Made by a program: the position numbers and the translations under genes. This document shows, in pieces, positions 16,218 through 23,978 of a stretch of 43,598 bases of DNA (within the stretch, counting starts at the first letter, position 1; each line of letters opens with the position of its first letter). Where the stretch lies: the NCBI RefSeq assembly GCF_007992195.1, contig NZ_BJZU01000105.1, positions 1 to 43,598 of the forward strand, read 5' to 3'. The notes below the pieces were generated by a model. The model worked only from the letters and a program-made list of their open reading frames with translations. It did no database searches and was not told the origin of the DNA. The stretch comes from Methylobacterium oxalidis (GTDB lineage: Bacteria > Pseudomonadota > Alphaproteobacteria > Rhizobiales > Beijerinckiaceae).

Positions 16218-16687
16218 CCACCTCCGCCCCCGCCATCCGCGCCGTCGACGCTCCTGTCCGGGCCAAGGCGAGCAACTATCCCGAGCCGTTCGCCTCGCGG
16301 ATGGACGGGCGGATCAAGCAGCCACTGGGAGACCTCTTCGGGCTTCGGAACTTCGGGGTGAACCTCACCCGGCTGCGACCGGGAGCGGTGTCAGCCCTCC
16401 ACCATCGCCACACATGCCAAGACGAGTTCATCTATGTTCTTGATGGCGAGCCGACGCTGCTCACGGATGCGGGCGAAACGCGTCTGGAGCCCGGCATGGT
16501 GGCTGGCTTCCCAGCGAACGGCACGGCGCACCATCTCGAGAACCGCACGAACCGTGACTGCCTGATCCTCGAGATCGGGGACCGCAGCCGCGGAGACGAG
16601 GCGACCTATCCGCAGGACGACCTGATGGCTTTGATGGATGCGAGCGGGACTTGGCGCTTCTCCAGGAAGGACGGAACGCCCTACTAG
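16214..16687 (+). CDS. Cupin-domain protein, 157 aa
   Basis: A single cupin barrel. Motif one contains His64-x-His66-x4-Glu71 and Val-Leu-Asp-Gly; motif two has Pro-Ala-Asn-Gly-Thr-Ala-His-His. These residues normally bind a divalent metal. The C-terminal Ile-Gly-Asp-Arg-x-x-Gly-Asp-Glu-Ala-x-Tyr-Pro is common to a cupin group of about 160 residues with poorly known roles. The ATG overlaps the upstream TGA by four bases (ATGA). It could be an enzyme or a ligand-binding protein. Confidence 0.85.
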   Translation: MTTSAPAIRAVDAPVRAKASNYPEPFASRMDGRIKQPLGDLFGLRNFGVNLTRLRPGAVSALHHRHTCQDEFIYVLDGEPTLLTDAGETRLEPGMVAGFPANGTAHHLENRTNRDCLILEIGDRSRGDEATYPQDDLMALMDASGTWRFSRKDGTPY

Positions 16688-16764
16688 AGCGGGGCTCGTC
16701 CGACCGGAAGCTGCGCAGGGTGGCTGGGGGTTGATGGGGCAAGGAGGCGCTCATACCGGCAACC

Positions 16765-17001
16765 TTGTCCGTTGATCTTCGCCATCGCGTGGCGTCCGCA
16801 ATGTCAGCCAGTGCGACCTGTCGACAGACCGCCGAGCGCTTCGGCGTGAGCCGAGCCAGTGCCAGCCGCCGGTCGCAGCAGAAGCGGCGCGTGGGCCACG
16901 TCGCGCCCAAGCCGCTGAGCGGCGATCAGCGCTCCCGCCACATCGAGGCGCATGCCATGATCAGCCTCCCTGCCGCGGCCGACCCCTCATGTCGGCACTG
17001 A
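16765..17001 (+). pseudogene. IS630-family transposase N-terminal remnant
   Basis: Residues match the helix-turn-helix start of IS630 transposases: Asp-Leu-Arg-His-Arg-Val-Ala, Cys-Arg-Gln-Thr-Ala-Glu-Arg-Phe-Gly-Val-Ser, then Gly-His-Val-Ala-Pro-Lys-Pro and Gly-Asp-Gln-Arg-Ser-Arg-His-Ile-Glu-Ala-His-Ala. The usual Trp after the helix-turn-helix is lost, and the frame ends soon after, so the catalytic DDE domain is missing. I see no terminal inverted repeats around it. A small fragment of a lost insertion. Confidence 0.8.
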
Positions 17002-17192
17002 CCGATTCGGACCTGCAGGAACTCGCCCGGAGCGAGCACGGCTTCCGGGGAAAGCTCGGGAGCGTCGGGCGCGGCGGCCCGGCGGTCGAGGGCCTGAGCC
17101 AGACCGTGACGAGCCTCATGGCGATGCCGGACGCGACGACGATGCTGGCACTGATGCGGCGTCTCGACCCGTTGCACTGGCGGCTGGTGTAG
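16989..17192 (+). CDS. Hypothetical protein, 67 aa
   Basis: The frame begins at an ATG just inside the end of the IS630 remnant and has fair protein composition, but no clear ribosome binding site. It could be a real small gene or the scrambled end of the insertion. Confidence 0.35.
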   Translation: MSALTDSDLQELARSEHGFRGKLGSVGRGGPAVEGLSQTVTSLMAMPDATTMLALMRRLDPLHWRLV

Positions 17193-17454
17193 CGGGGTCG
17201 GCTGTGATCTGAGCTGCTCCGATGTCCGCTCCCAAGAAGCGTGCTATCCTGGCTGAACGACGGCTTTGGGCAGGAAGCCGCCGGTCCGCAGCCGCCTGCG
17301 GTATGTAGAATAAGCGGACATCAGCGTCCCGACCGGCGCCACCCTACTGCGGGCTCTCTGTCTCGCGGCATGCGGGTGTCGCCCCCCTCAACCGCGACAG
17401 AAAACGTTGAGGCCGCCGCTCGCTCCGGCTTGGATGAGAGATGAAGGCGCAATG
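17193..17454. other. Short intergenic stretch
   Basis: No gene recognised. It separates the IS630 remnant region from two leftward micro-genes. Confidence 0.35.
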
Positions 17455-17538
17455 TCAGTCGCTCGCCGCTGCTGCGATCGAGAAGAGTGCTGCGAGCGCG
17501 AAGTTGCCGGCCACGAGGAGGGTGAGCAGGGTCAGCAT
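17455..17538 (-). CDS. Very short membrane peptide, 27 aa
   Basis: The ATG at 17538 has AGGGAG 6 nt upstream. The product is almost entirely hydrophobic (Leu, Val, Ala, Phe), one transmembrane helix ending in Ala-Ser-Asp. It lies 11 bp after the stop of the preceding leftward micro-gene and is probably on the same mRNA. Small membrane peptides of this size can regulate transporters or act as type I toxins; nothing distinguishes these here. Confidence 0.5.
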   Translation of the reverse strand: MLTLLTLLVAGNFALAALFSIAAAASD

Positions 17539-17549
17539 CGTCGCTCCCT

Positions 17550-17729
17550 TCAAGCCACGCAGGTCCAGACGACCGCGGCCCACTGCGGCGGGCATGCGCG
17601 GGTCGGCTTGGACATGCTCGAAAGCTTGGCGACCTGAGGAGCGGCATGCGCCGAGGTCAGCGTCGGCACGTGCGCCGTACCGACCATGAAGGCGCCGCAG
17701 ATGACCAAGCGAAGAACGATATCGAGCAT
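17550..17729 (-). CDS. Small secreted Cys-containing protein, 59 aa
   Basis: The ATG at 17729 has GAGGGG about 7 nt upstream. The first 30 residues look like a signal peptide with a possible cleavage after Ala-His-Ala-Ala. The mature part is about 29 residues with two Cys (Arg-Ala-Cys-Pro-Pro-Gln-Trp and Trp-Thr-Cys), able to form one disulfide. It is followed directly by the 27-residue membrane peptide. Confidence 0.55.
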   Translation of the reverse strand: MLDIVLRLVICGAFMVGTAHVPTLTSAHAAPQVAKLSSMSKPTRACPPQWAAVVWTCVA

Positions 17730-17851
17730 TGTTCCACCCCTCGTGCGGTCGTCGATGACCGTCTGTAGGTTCAGATGTAGAAGCTATGCCTTTCCTCGAT
17801 ATTGCGTAGTTCGTTGCGTGGTCGGCTAGACCCTGCCATCGGAGAGGCCAG

Positions 17852-18055
17852 ATGCCGGAGCCACTGCCAGAGCCTACGAAAGAGCAGATCCGACTGCTCG
17901 CCGCCGCAGCCGCGATCGTCGTTGTGGCCACGGCACTGGCGTGGTTCTTCGTGATGCCTGATCGGCCCGATATGGCTGTTCAGGACAGCGCCGCTGCGGC
18001 CATGGTTGCGTCCATGGCGCTGCTCGGGAAAGCGAGGCGGCACCGGAAGCGATGA
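17852..18055 (+). CDS. Small single-pass membrane protein, 67 aa
   Basis: GGAGAGG precedes the ATG at close spacing. Residues 14-35 form one hydrophobic helix (Leu-Leu-Ala...Trp-Phe-Phe-Val-Met), followed by an acidic segment and a basic tail ending in Arg-Arg-His-Arg-Lys-Arg. It is divergent from the micro-gene pair above. Function unknown. Confidence 0.6.
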   Translation: MPEPLPEPTKEQIRLLAAAAAIVVVATALAWFFVMPDRPDMAVQDSAAAAMVASMALLGKARRHRKR

Positions 18056-18253
18056 GAACCGACGGCTTGGGGGCTCAGCACCTGACGAAACTCCTTCAGC
18101 CCCGCCGGCACCCACCGCGCATGGCCTAATTCATCCGCGCCACGCTCAACACGCCACGGGTGTGGCTGCGCGGTGACGGCGGGAGGCCTGGAGCCGTTCT
18201 ATACAACTACAAGTTCGCTTCCTGAGACCCGCGAACCGCCTCTAGCTCGCTCG

Positions 18254-18274
18254 GCTCGCCGCGGCGGGCTTTTT
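18254..18274 (+). terminator. Rho-independent terminator
   Basis: GCTCGCC pairs with GGCGGGC (one G-U) around a tight loop and is followed by five T residues (18270-18274). It is about 200 bp after the small membrane protein gene. Confidence 0.6.
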
Positions 18275-18325
18275 CATTTCGAGATCTCGCAGGGCGCAGA
18301 AAGGCTAGTGCGTCAGTAAAAAATG

Positions 18326-18337
18326 CTGCAATTGCAG
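18326..18337. promoter_or_regulatory. 12-bp palindrome upstream of the DUF4214 gene
   Basis: CTGCAATTGCAG is a perfect palindrome in an A/T-rich setting about 140 bp before the start codon at 18480. A possible operator; no protein can be assigned. Confidence 0.4.
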
Positions 18338-18407
18338 AAATACCTCCTTGTCAGTTTGAGTGCACATCGGAAACACGCTGACCGCCAGCCATCAACCTTA
18401 ACGCTTA

Positions 18408-18425
18408 TCGAACGATTGCGTTCGA
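18408..18425. promoter_or_regulatory. 7-bp inverted repeat upstream of the DUF4214 gene
   Basis: TCGAACG, loop ATTG, CGTTCGA: a perfect hairpin or operator-like dyad 55 bp before the start codon. No T-run follows. Confidence 0.4.
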
Positions 18426-18479
18426 AACTCTCGCTGTTGCTTCACACATCGGAAGGCAGGATCAGCGAAGTTTCAAGAG

Positions 18480-20330
18480 ATGGTTAACATCAATGTGGCC
18501 GTTGTCACCGATGGCAACGAAGGCGATGCCGTCATCAACGTTCTAAACAGTGGCAGCGTACAAGCAAACGACACAAACGGGGGATTTTCTGGATCTTTCT
18601 TTTCGGCGTTTAAGACGAGTCAATCTTACTACAACGTCGACATCAAGGCTTCGAACGGCAACACGGTCGATATTGGGTCAATCTACGGCGTCAATGCCGG
18701 AACGACTACAGATTTCCTAATTTTTCAGGGCCTCAATGCAGGAGGTAACGTCGCTGCCTCCATGCAAGCTACTTACAATCCAACAGATGTTACGCAAAAT
18801 TATACATCGACTATCACGGCTCTCAACTTTGCCGGTATCACTACGTTGCGTGTTTTCGCAATCAACAACTATGGACAGCCCTTCTATTTCGATTCACCAG
18901 ATTTTGGCAATATCTCAGCTGGTGGCGCAGATTCGACACCACCGACGCTGGCCATATCGAGCGTGACCGGCGCGACCAACGTGATCGACGGACACACAAT
19001 CGTCGGCGCGATCGGCGCCGAGGATGCAGGCGCGACGGTCACGATCCGCGATGGCAGCACCGTGCTCGGCACGGCCGTCAGCGACGCTCAGGGCAACTTC
19101 AGCTTCGCCCTGCCTAACCTCACAACCGGCAGCGGCCAGACCTACAATCTCACGGCATCGGCTACCGACGTCGCTGGGAACGAGGGCGTCAGCACGAACT
19201 TCTCGTTCAGCCTCGACATGGTGCCGAACCAGAACCTCTTCGGTAGCTTCGGTCCTCACCTCGACGACACGGCCAAGGCAATCTACGAGCTCTACGATGC
19301 CGTCCTGGATCGCGCTCCCGACGCGCTCGGCTTCGAGAGCTACATCCGATCGGCAGAGAACGGCGCCTCGTTGCGCGACATTGCCGCCTCGATGCTCGGC
19401 TCCGCAGAGGCGCAAAGTCATGTCGGTGCTACCGGCAACGCGGAATTCGTCGAGCGGCTATATGAGACCGCACTCCACCGTGGCAGCGATTCTGAGGGAC
19501 TGACCACCTACACGCAGTACCTCGACAACGGCGGTTCACGTGCGGATGTGGCTCTGATGTTCGCTCAGAGCGCTGAGAATGTTGCCGGACTGACGGCTCT
19601 GTCTTCGAACGCGACGCTCGCGCCGGATCCGACCGCCTCCGACGTGGCCCGCCTCTACTATGGTGTTCTTGATCGAGCTCCTGAAGCAGGCGGGCTCCAG
19701 GGCTGGACCAATTCGGTCGAGCACGGCACCAGTCTGCAGGATGTGGTCCGCGCGTTCCTTTCGTCCGATGAGTACGAGGTCATCACCACGGGACTGACCG
19801 ACACGCAGTTCGTCGAGAGCTTGTACCAGCAGGTTCTCGGGCGCACCGCCGAGGACGCTGGTGTCCAGTTTTGGTCCTCAGTCCTTGCTCAGGGAGGCAG
19901 CCGTTCCACGATCGCGAACGCGTTCGCGGATTCGCTGGAGTTCCAGTCTGCACACGCGGGTGCGAACAACGCCACCTACGTCCAGGACCTGTACCAAGCC
20001 GTTTTGGGCCGGGCTGGCGATGAGGCTGGCATCCAGGCTTGGTCAGCGGCACTCGACGGCCAGAGCTTGACGCGCTCCGACCTTGCCCACGTGTTCACTG
20101 CCTCGACGGAATTCCAGACCAAATTCGTCCAGCCCTCTGACGCCGCCTTCGTCGACAGCTTGTACATGGGCGCGCTCGGGCGCCACGCTGACGATGCCGG
20201 GTTCGAAAGCTGGACCACCGCTCTCACGCACGGCATCAGCCGAGCGGAGGTGGCAGTGGCCATCTCGGAGAGTGTCGAGGCGCAGACCCACCTCGTGAAT
20301 GTCATCGAGCAGGGCTGGCACCTCGTTTGA
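18480..20330 (+). CDS. DUF4214 repeat protein with Ig-like domain, probably type I-secreted, 616 aa
   Basis: Residues 1-150 are a beta-rich, Asn/Thr/Gly-rich domain I do not recognise. Residues 151-245 form a bacterial Ig-like module (Asp-Ser-Thr-Pro-Pro-Thr-Leu... Ala-Thr-Asp-Val-Ala-Gly-Asn). From about 265 to 610 there are six DUF4214-like units, each with (Leu/Tyr)-Tyr-x-x-x-Leu-x-Arg-x-x-(Asp/Glu)-x-x-Gly and a Trp or Tyr about 6 residues on. DUF4214 proteins are commonly exported S-layer or adhesion proteins; the lack of an N-terminal signal fits type I export. The first 420 bases are A/T-richer than the rest, so the gene may be a fusion of two sources. A strong terminator follows. Confidence 0.82.
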   Translation: MVNINVAVVTDGNEGDAVINVLNSGSVQANDTNGGFSGSFFSAFKTSQSYYNVDIKASNGNTVDIGSIYGVNAGTTTDFLIFQGLNAGGNVAASMQATYNPTDVTQNYTSTITALNFAGITTLRVFAINNYGQPFYFDSPDFGNISAGGADSTPPTLAISSVTGATNVIDGHTIVGAIGAEDAGATVTIRDGSTVLGTAVSDAQGNFSFALPNLTTGSGQTYNLTASATDVAGNEGVSTNFSFSLDMVPNQNLFGSFGPHLDDTAKAIYELYDAVLDRAPDALGFESYIRSAENGASLRDIAASMLGSAEAQSHVGATGNAEFVERLYETALHRGSDSEGLTTYTQYLDNGGSRADVALMFAQSAENVAGLTALSSNATLAPDPTASDVARLYYGVLDRAPEAGGLQGWTNSVEHGTSLQDVVRAFLSSDEYEVITTGLTDTQFVESLYQQVLGRTAEDAGVQFWSSVLAQGGSRSTIANAFADSLEFQSAHAGANNATYVQDLYQAVLGRAGDEAGIQAWSAALDGQSLTRSDLAHVFTASTEFQTKFVQPSDAAFVDSLYMGALGRHADDAGFESWTTALTHGISRAEVAVAISESVEAQTHLVNVIEQGWHLV

Positions 20331-20354
20331 GGGACCACTCAACCCTGCATCCTC

Positions 20355-20385
20355 AGCCCGCTCGGCCTAGCCGAGCGGGCTTTTT
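20355..20385 (+). terminator. Strong Rho-independent terminator
   Basis: A perfect 12-bp stem (20355-20366 with 20370-20381), loop CTA, then a T-run to 20385, 25 bp after the DUF4214 gene's stop codon. Confidence 0.9.
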
Positions 20386-20506
20386 CGTGCACCTCACACT
20401 TCACACTTGCGAGGGCTGTTGGCGGTGGTGGGACAGGGATGCCTCAGTTGGCTTTGTCGCCTGACATGGCTCCGCTGGTGGACGTCAACCCCATCCCCGA
20501 TCGATG

Positions 20507-20565
20507 CTGGCGGGGCCGCCCCATGCACACATCCTGCCCCACAGCCTCACGGACCGCGGGGCCTC
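20507..20565. repeat. Second copy of a repeated hairpin block
   Basis: CTGGCGGGGCCGCC at 20507-20520 is identical to 1961-1973 plus its left C at 1960, and the following CCCC-(A/G)-CAGCCTCAC...CGCGGGGC matches 2003-2028 closely. The two copies are 18.5 kb apart. It may be a terminator cassette or a small repeated element. Confidence 0.55.
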
Positions 20566-21284
20566 TTCATTGCGCCCGTCATCCGCGCAGGACACTGGGT
20601 CGCGAGGAAGTCTGCCCGACGACCTTTGAGCGTCTGACAAGACCACAGTTCGATGAAGCGCCAGACGATGAGGGCAGCAGGCCAGCGATAGGGCAGCAAC
20701 GTCGCAGGATGGATGCCGCCGAAGACGGCCTGCCTGCCGTCGGTGAGCACCTCGACGCGCTCAGTCTTCCCGTCCGCACCCCTGAACTCCACCGGCTCGT
20801 AGGGCAGCGGCTCGGTGATGCGGTAGAGCATCAGGAGCTTTGGAGCGCGCTCGACGCGGCGCGGTGCATTGCCAAGGATCTTTAGAGCCGCGGCGCGCGC
20901 CTTCTCGGCGAGATCCGGCGCCAACGTATCGATGTCGATGGCGATCAGCCAGTCGCCCATCTTGCAGCCGACGCCCGTCCACATCTCGAACGACCGGTCG
21001 CAATCGCTCTCGACGGTCTCGTGCTGGTGCTAGTTGAAGCCGCGCCAGCCGTGCTGCCCGAGTTCGCCCACGGCCTTGCCGCGGGACGCCGGTCTCCTGG
21101 CGATGAAGGAATGGGGAGATAGCTCGGCCTGTGGCGGCACAATGGGGACGAACCGTCGGTAGTCCATTTCCCACAGCCGTCGGAACGGATTGACCCGTGG
21201 AGATCTTAGCGCTGGAGAGTTGTCCGATCCGGTATGATCTAACTGCACAAGCTCACCGTTCGACGGCATATTGCTGCTGTCCAT
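20547..21284 (-). pseudogene. Prim-Pol (AEP-type) primase N-terminal domain, nonsense-mutated and truncated
   Basis: This resembles the N-terminal primase-polymerase domain of phage and plasmid bifunctional primases. The motif Ile-Ala-Ile-Asp-Ile-Asp-Thr holds the catalytic DxD, and Phe-Gly-Gly-Ile-His-Pro the later His. The ATG at 21284 has AGGAAG upstream. After 84 codons a TAG (21030-21032) stops the frame, yet the same frame continues with Gln-His-Glu-Thr-Val-Glu-Ser-Asp; a TGG-to-TAG change would explain it. Intact relatives carry a helicase or other C-terminal part, absent here: homology-like sequence stops near Pro-Tyr-Arg-Trp-Pro. It sits beside the integrase and is probably a dead replication gene of the same element. 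Confidence 0.75.
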
Positions 21285-21427
21285 GAATGGTCTTCCTGCC
21301 GAACGGCCCTGAACAAGCGCTCGTGCTCAAGGTGCTGTATTTGAAAGCGGCGGTTCTTCCGTGCTACCGGCAGGGCCGCTGTTTTCGCGTCCACGGGCAA
21401 GCAGGTCGTTTTCCCGCAGGGATCAGG

Positions 21428-22736
21428 TCAGGCAGCGCCCTCAACAGAGGGCAGCGGCGTCACCTCGACCGGAGCCAGCGGCGTGACGGCACGGCGCGCG
21501 ATCTCCTCCGTCGCATCGACGATGTAGGCCGATTAGTGCGCCTCAATCATCTGCACGCTCGTGTCGTGGAGAGCCGCGACGAGACGCACCGGTACACTGG
21601 CGCTCAGCGCGCGGACGATCGAGCTGTGGCGCAGGCACAGCATCACCGTGTCGGCCGGGACGGCAGCGATGTCGCGTGCGGCAGCCCAATGACGGACAGC
21701 TGCGGACGCAGACGCCCAAGGTCTTCGGTCGACCCCCTCCCACTCTGCCGGCCCTATCTGCTTCTTGTGCCAATGCAGCAGGAGGGGCTCATGACCGCGA
21801 CGGCCGGACAGCGCCGGCTGGAGGCGGGCGATGACATCGGCGCCGACCGGAACGGCAATCGGGGTAGCGCGCTTTGCAGCCCATCCCTTCCGCGATGGCG
21901 GCACCATGATGCGGGACGGGGCAACCTCAACATCGGCGACCTTGATGCGGGCAACTTGCGACAGCCGAGCTCCGGTCGCAGCCATGACGAGCACGAGGCG
22001 GCCGAAGTCGCTGGTGTCATCGACAGCGAAGGCTGAATCGACCAGCCGACGGATCTCAGCATCGGGCAGCACCTGCTTGCGGGCGTTCGAATCGGCAAAG
22101 ACGGCCTTCGTGCCCGACTTGATCTCCGCGGAAATAGTGGAGGGGAGGGCGCGCCGATGCAGATCGGCCGAGGCATTCAATGCCGCCCGGAGATCGTTGA
22201 GGAGGCGGTGACCGTCGTCGGGGCCAGACCCTTCGACAGGCGTCGACGCCAGGCTTGGATCGCGCTGGCCGTGAGGCGCGCCATGGGCATGTCGGCAAAG
22301 TCTGCATCGGAAAACACGTGCTTCGACAAACGGCTCTCGGCATCACGGCCTGCAGTCGCCGTACGACTGGCTCGAGCTGCGACGTAAGCTTCGACCGCCG
22401 ATCGGACCGTAGGAACCTGCACAGCCGCCACGTCGGTATCGGCTCCTTCGGCTTGTTCGAGCCGAGCCTTCCATTCGATGGCGGCCGTCTCGGCAGTGGG
22501 GTAGGGCAGGGCGCCGGGCTCCGCTCCGGCATCGTCGGCCTGCGCGCGGCGCTCCTCGAATCGCCTTCCGCCAAGCACGAGCTTCGCTACCCACATGCCG
22601 GGACCGCGGGCCGCCTTGCGATAGTCGAGAGAGAGACGCCCCCTCGCCCTCCGGAGATGCCGTGCCAGTATGGGTTCTTCCCCAGTGCGAGCTTGGTACG
22701 CTTCGCAGCACTGTCGAACGTCACGGGCTTGGCCAT
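21428..22736 (-). pseudogene. Tyrosine-recombinase integrase, inactivated at three places
   Basis: Three frames rebuild one integrase of about 430 residues. The ATG at 22736 starts a basic N-terminus with Asn-Pro-Tyr-Trp-His-Gly-Ile-Ser-Gly-Gly-Arg-Gly. A TC-repeat near 22620-22632 appears to hold two extra bases and shifts the frame; then the SAM-like core-binding domain follows, and a missing A near 22211 (GTCACCGCC instead of GTCAACCGC) shifts it again into the catalytic domain, where Ala-Thr-Gly-Ala-Arg and Leu-Arg-His-Ser-Ser are visible. At Met-Ile-Glu-Ala-His the next codon is TAA (21533-21535), where the catalytic Tyr is expected; the frame then continues Ser-Ala-Tyr-Ile-Val-Asp-Ala-Thr-Glu-Glu to a TGA at 21428. 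Dead as it stands. Confidence 0.9.
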
Positions 22737-22875
22737 GCTGCGTCTCACAGATCGTCTCACACAGAAGTGCTGGCGAACTATGATGTAGATGACGGATTTT
22801 TGCGAGCGACAGAGGGCGCTGAGCTCATCATGTTTCTCAGGATCCGTCCTGTGACTGCCCTTTCATGACGAAAAC

Positions 22876-22903
22876 ACGGGTTCGATTCACGTAGGGCGCG
22901 CCA
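22876..22903 (+). other. tRNA 3'-end fragment, putative attachment-site remnant
   Basis: ACGGG-TTCGATT-CACGT fits a T-arm with one mismatch, followed by seven acceptor-stem bases, a G and CCA at 22901-22903. No matching 5' half is found in the previous 100 bases, so it is not a complete tRNA. It lies 140 bp beyond the integrase start, the usual place of an att site at a tRNA 3' end. Confidence 0.6.
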
Positions 22904-23041
22904 CATCTGTGCGGACCCGACTTGTCCGAGCATCTTGCGCGCGAAGACCTCGGACAGCAAACAGCGGCGGAGCCGGGGCTCCCGGCGGCAGGCCGGCGTG
23001 AAACCTGCTACAGCGGGCGTCCTGTCACGCAATCCTGGCCG

Positions 23042-23407
23042 ATGACCGATCGAGCGACCCTCAACACCCTGCGCGAGCGCGTCGCGGATGCGGCGGCACC
23101 GACCCGCCAGCTCTTCGTCGAGGCGTGGGCCGCCTGCACGGGACACCCGCCGCCGGATGCGACGGATCGCTTCGACGTCCTCGTGGTGGGGGAGGCCTGG
23201 GCCGACGCCGCCCTGCTGCTGGCAGCCTGCGCACTTCCGGACGAGCGCCTCGAAGTGTTCTGGTCGGCGGGCGGCGCGAACACGCTGAGCCTCGTCGGGG
23301 AAAGCGGGGCCGGGAGGGAAACGGGTGTCGCGGTGGCGGCAGGCTACTCGGGCAGGATCGGGCTCTCGCTCCTCGCGACCGTGCTCGATCGGCTCTGCGA
23401 CGGGTGA
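23042..23407 (+). CDS. Hypothetical protein, 121 aa
   Basis: The ATG at 23042 starts a soluble alpha/beta protein with Asp-Val-Leu-Val-Val-Gly-Glu-Ala-Trp and Gly-Gly-Ala-Asn-Thr-Leu-Ser-Leu-Val-Gly. The frame is open upstream to 22922, but that part overlaps the att-like region. Ala/Leu-rich helices and a Gly-rich end. First normal chromosomal gene after the decayed element. Family not recognised. Confidence 0.6.
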   Translation: MTDRATLNTLRERVADAAAPTRQLFVEAWAACTGHPPPDATDRFDVLVVGEAWADAALLLAACALPDERLEVFWSAGGANTLSLVGESGAGRETGVAVAAGYSGRIGLSLLATVLDRLCDG

Positions 23408-23527
23408 GGCCGCCCTTCGCGCCGAAGAGGCCGAGCGGCCACGCGCCGCTGCCACGCGATCGCGCGGAACTGCTTCCTGCCCCTGCGGTTCTTCTTGGCC
23501 GGTTCGGATGCCCGCAGGAGAGGCCCC

Positions 23528-23971
23528 ATGCTCGACGTCGGACAGGATCGCGTATCTGACCCCATCGATGCCGTTCGAGAACACCCCCGCAGCTTCGCGC
23601 ACGCGGTCCGCGGCCAGACGCAGAGCTACGTCGAGAGGCGAAAGGCCGACGTCGCCCGGGCCGTCTCCGAGATCGCGGACGCGATCCGGACGAGCGGCGA
23701 CGGGTTCTCGGACAGCCCCAACGTGAAGGCTTTCTTCGACGGCGCCGCGGACGGCGTCACGGAGTTCTCGGCCGGGATCGCGCGCCGGACCTCCGCCGAG
23801 CTCTACGACGAGGTGGAGGCGGCGATCCGGCGGCGGCCCGCCGTCGCCGCCGCCGCGGCCGTGCTCGCGGGCCTCGCTCTCTACCGCGTCCTCAGGGCCT
23901 CCGAGCTCCGGCCCATCCCCCGCTCGCACGCCGTCGTGCCGGCGGACGTCTTCCCCACGCCGGACATCTGA
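23528..23971 (+). CDS. YqjD/ElaB-like membrane-anchored protein, 147 aa
   Basis: The ATG at 23528 has AGGAGAGG upstream. A long charged helical part with heptad features leads to a single C-terminal hydrophobic helix (about residues 110-126, Ala/Val/Leu-rich), then a short tail. The layout resembles inner-membrane, ribosome-associated stress proteins of the YqjD/DUF883 type. It is followed by a YqjE-like and a DUF3618-like gene with little or no gap, so the three form an operon. Confidence 0.65.
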   Translation: MLDVGQDRVSDPIDAVREHPRSFAHAVRGQTQSYVERRKADVARAVSEIADAIRTSGDGFSDSPNVKAFFDGAADGVTEFSAGIARRTSAELYDEVEAAIRRRPAVAAAAAVLAGLALYRVLRASELRPIPRSHAVVPADVFPTPDI

Positions 23972-23978
23972 GGCTCCG

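Larger units (their letters stand above)
18056..18479. other. Regulatory and terminator stretch before the DUF4214 gene
   Basis: No gene recognised. A terminator-like hairpin is at 18254-18274, and two palindromes are at 18326-18337 and 18408-18425. An open frame at 18130-18226 lacks any start. Confidence 0.4.
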
